Notes under the pieces: model-generated | Databases searched by the model: none | The model's input: only the letters and a program-made list of their open reading frames with translations | What the model was told of the DNA's origin: nothing | Program-made: the position numbers and the translations under genes | From: an uncultured bacterium | GTDB taxonomy: Bacteria > Hydrogenedentota > Hydrogenedentia > Hydrogenedentales > SLHB01 | Assembly: GCA_937928585.1 (NCBI GenBank) | Contig: CALEZK010000053.1 | Span: 1 to 16,033 of the forward strand | Direction of reading: 5' to 3' | DNA: 16,033 nt | Shown: positions 14,610 through 16,033 of the stretch, in pieces | How positions within the stretch are numbered: position 1 is the first letter of the stretch | How the letters are laid out: every line of letters starts with the position of its first letter

Positions 14610-16033
14610 ATGACCTCTATTCATGACGGACCTCCGTCTCGCGCATTCACTCCAAGGCCTTTGCACGGAAACGTGTCGTTTGTCTCGATTCGGAAGCAAA
14701 GCGTTTCCATGGCAATGAGTGCGTCGGTTTCGCAAGCGCCGCACGGCAATTGCACGTGCTGGGGTATCCCGTTTGAAATTGATCGACCGATCCTTGCCAA
14801 GCACAAGTCGGTGCGTGTGCCTCTCGACGCCTTCCGATCACCGTGGCTGGTTTTTATGCACACCAGCGATGTCGAACGGCTGCCATACAACAAAGACGGA
14901 TTCATTTCGCCGATGCGCGGAAACGGCCGTCTTGGCGAACTCGTCGCAACCTATGTGTTGCACTACGCCGATGGCACCGATGCGCGACACGCCATTCGCC
15001 GCCGCCGCCAGATCGGCATGGTGCAGCGAATGTCCTGGGGCGAGAATTGCACGGAGTGCGTTGTCCATCGCAAGCCTTGTCCCATTCCCTTGGTCAGCGA
15101 ACAGGCATACGACGCGCCGACGGGCAATCGCGGCTCTTTCTACGGCGTCAGCACCACGCGTGTGCAACAACCGGATTTTCCATCATGGGCCAATTATCTC
15201 TGGGCATGGGAAAACCCGCATCCCGATAAGAAAATCGTTGGCTTAACGGTCGAACCCTGTGGGTTCACCGTTATTCTATCTGGTGTTTCGTCGGGGTCGG
15301 TTGCGTCGAACCCGCTGCGCTGGAATGCGCGACAGAAATGCGTGTTGCGGTTGCCGCGCGGCGAAAAATTCGATCCAACGCTCGATGTCTACGGGCAACT
15401 CAAACAGATTCAACTCGATCTCGGCCAGATCATTTCCGCCCAGCCGCGTTACATCTACCCGAACAAGACTTGGCCGAAATCGTATGACAATCAACTCCCC
15501 GACGTATCGAATCGCGAAGTGCTCGTCGAATACACCGCGCACCCAGACGCGCGCTTTCATCTACTCGGCAAGTCGATTGCCGCGAAAGTCATTGCTTCGT
15601 CCAAGACAACTGCAGTCTTGGCGCCGGTTGCACCCGCAACGCAGCGCGTGACGCTTCGCGTGGTCGAGCGTGGCAGCAAGAAACCTGTGCCGGTAAAGTT
15701 GCACGTCCACGGTGAAGCGGGGGAATACCTTGCCCCGCTTGATCGCCATCGCACTCCCAACACCGGTTGGATTGAAGACTACAGCCCGGACTTCGTTCAT
15801 CAGAATCTGCATCGGTGCGCGTACATCAACGGGGAAACGGTTATCGATCTGCCAATTGGCAGGGTCTACGTCGAAATTAGCAAAGGTTTCGAGATCGCGC
15901 CGGTTCGCAGAGTTCTGTCCGTCTCGCCCTCGACAACATCACTCTCAATCGAAATCGAGAGGGTGCTTGATTGGCGCGAGCGCGGTTGGGTCACCGCGGA
16001 CACCCACGTGCATTTTCTTTCCCCGACCACCGC
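14610..16033 (+). CDS. CehA/McbA (PHP-like) metallohydrolase family protein, 3' end cut by window edge
   Basis: The frame is open from the ATG at 14610 to the window edge (474 codons, translated throughout). GAGGA lies ten bases before the start, and no signal peptide is visible. The first ~300 residues look like beta-rich domains: HGNCTCWGIPFEIDRP, then VRVPLDAFRSPWLVFMHTSD (about 72-91), and an ATYVLHYADGT stretch, as seen in glycan- or surface-related proteins of planctomycete-like bacteria. A second beta-rich region (about 345-455, TQRVTLRVVERGSKKPVPVK) precedes RGWVTADTHVHFLSP. There D464, H466 and H468 form a D-x-H-x-H motif, the first metal-binding element of PHP/CehA-type hydrolases, so the catalytic domain is probably just beginning at the right edge. 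Substrate is unknown. It follows the SRPBCC gene by 60 bp, probably the same transcript. Confidence 0.7.
   Translation, partial: MTSIHDGPPSRAFTPRPLHGNVSFVSIRKQSVSMAMSASVSQAPHGNCTCWGIPFEIDRPILAKHKSVRVPLDAFRSPWLVFMHTSDVERLPYNKDGFISPMRGNGRLGELVATYVLHYADGTDARHAIRRRRQIGMVQRMSWGENCTECVVHRKPCPIPLVSEQAYDAPTGNRGSFYGVSTTRVQQPDFPSWANYLWAWENPHPDKKIVGLTVEPCGFTVILSGVSSGSVASNPLRWNARQKCVLRLPRGEKFDPTLDVYGQLKQIQLDLGQIISAQPRYIYPNKTWPKSYDNQLPDVSNREVLVEYTAHPDARFHLLGKSIAAKVIASSKTTAVLAPVAPATQRVTLRVVERGSKKPVPVKLHVHGEAGEYLAPLDRHRTPNTGWIEDYSPDFVHQNLHRCAYINGETVIDLPIGRVYVEISKGFEIAPVRRVLSVSPSTTSLSIEIERVLDWRERGWVTADTHVHFLSPTT

Noticed and set aside
14091..16033. SRPBCC and metallohydrolase genes as one fused or readthrough protein, since both are in the same frame
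   Set aside because: A TGA at 14547-14549 ends the first, and the second has its own GAGGA and ATG 60 bp later.

Overview
This 16 kb window is a stretch of bacterial chromosome with GC-rich, mostly ordinary genes. Four traits suggest a Gram-negative, PVC-like or Hydrogenedentota-type bacterium: a single-ORF pseudopilin of the H-x(n)-DG class with the MKKKGFTLIELLVVIAIIAI leader, a TIGR04073-type exosortase-associated protein, a bifunctional HldE heptose enzyme, and a cytoplasmic GH116 glycosidase. No rRNA or marker gene is present, so this placement is inference.

Layout. Positions 1-3492, minus strand: an operon tsaB > rimI > GH116 glycosidase. The glycosidase is open at the left edge and starts at a GTG. 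A good sigma70-type promoter lies at 3563-3591. Diverging from it is a small lipoprotein gene (3724-3987) with its own promoter and a hairpin terminator. Positions 3988-4945 carry no convincing gene. About 320 bp of this (4474-4835) is a dense set of palindromes: two strong hairpins bracket a perfect 12-bp inverted repeat, with an imperfect 88/89-bp tandem duplication inside. Then come a canonical terminator and a minus-strand pseudopilin gene (4946-5986). A 410-bp divergent spacer separates it from a plus-strand ABC-F ATPase gene (6397-8298), which converges on minus-strand hldE (8394-9875).

The right half is mostly plus strand: an OafA-type membrane acyltransferase (10007-11077); the TIGR04073 protein (11268-11651) as a self-contained unit with a near-consensus promoter and an intrinsic terminator; an operon of an unknown 87-aa protein, an HDOD signalling protein (ATGA overlap) and recF; then a small SRPBCC-domain protein and the 5' part of a large CehA/PHP-like metallohydrolase that runs off the right edge.

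How the genes work together: tsaB and rimI belong to tRNA t6A synthesis and ribosomal protein acetylation and are often linked; the glycosidase is an unusual rider. HldE, the acyltransferase, the pseudopilin and the exosortase-associated protein all relate to the cell envelope or surface. RecF and HDOD concern DNA repair and signalling. I did not find a defence system, CRISPR array, prophage, transposase or RNA gene. The least explained items are the hairpin-rich element at 4474-4835, the 87-aa orphan, and a possible change of the GH116 catalytic acid.
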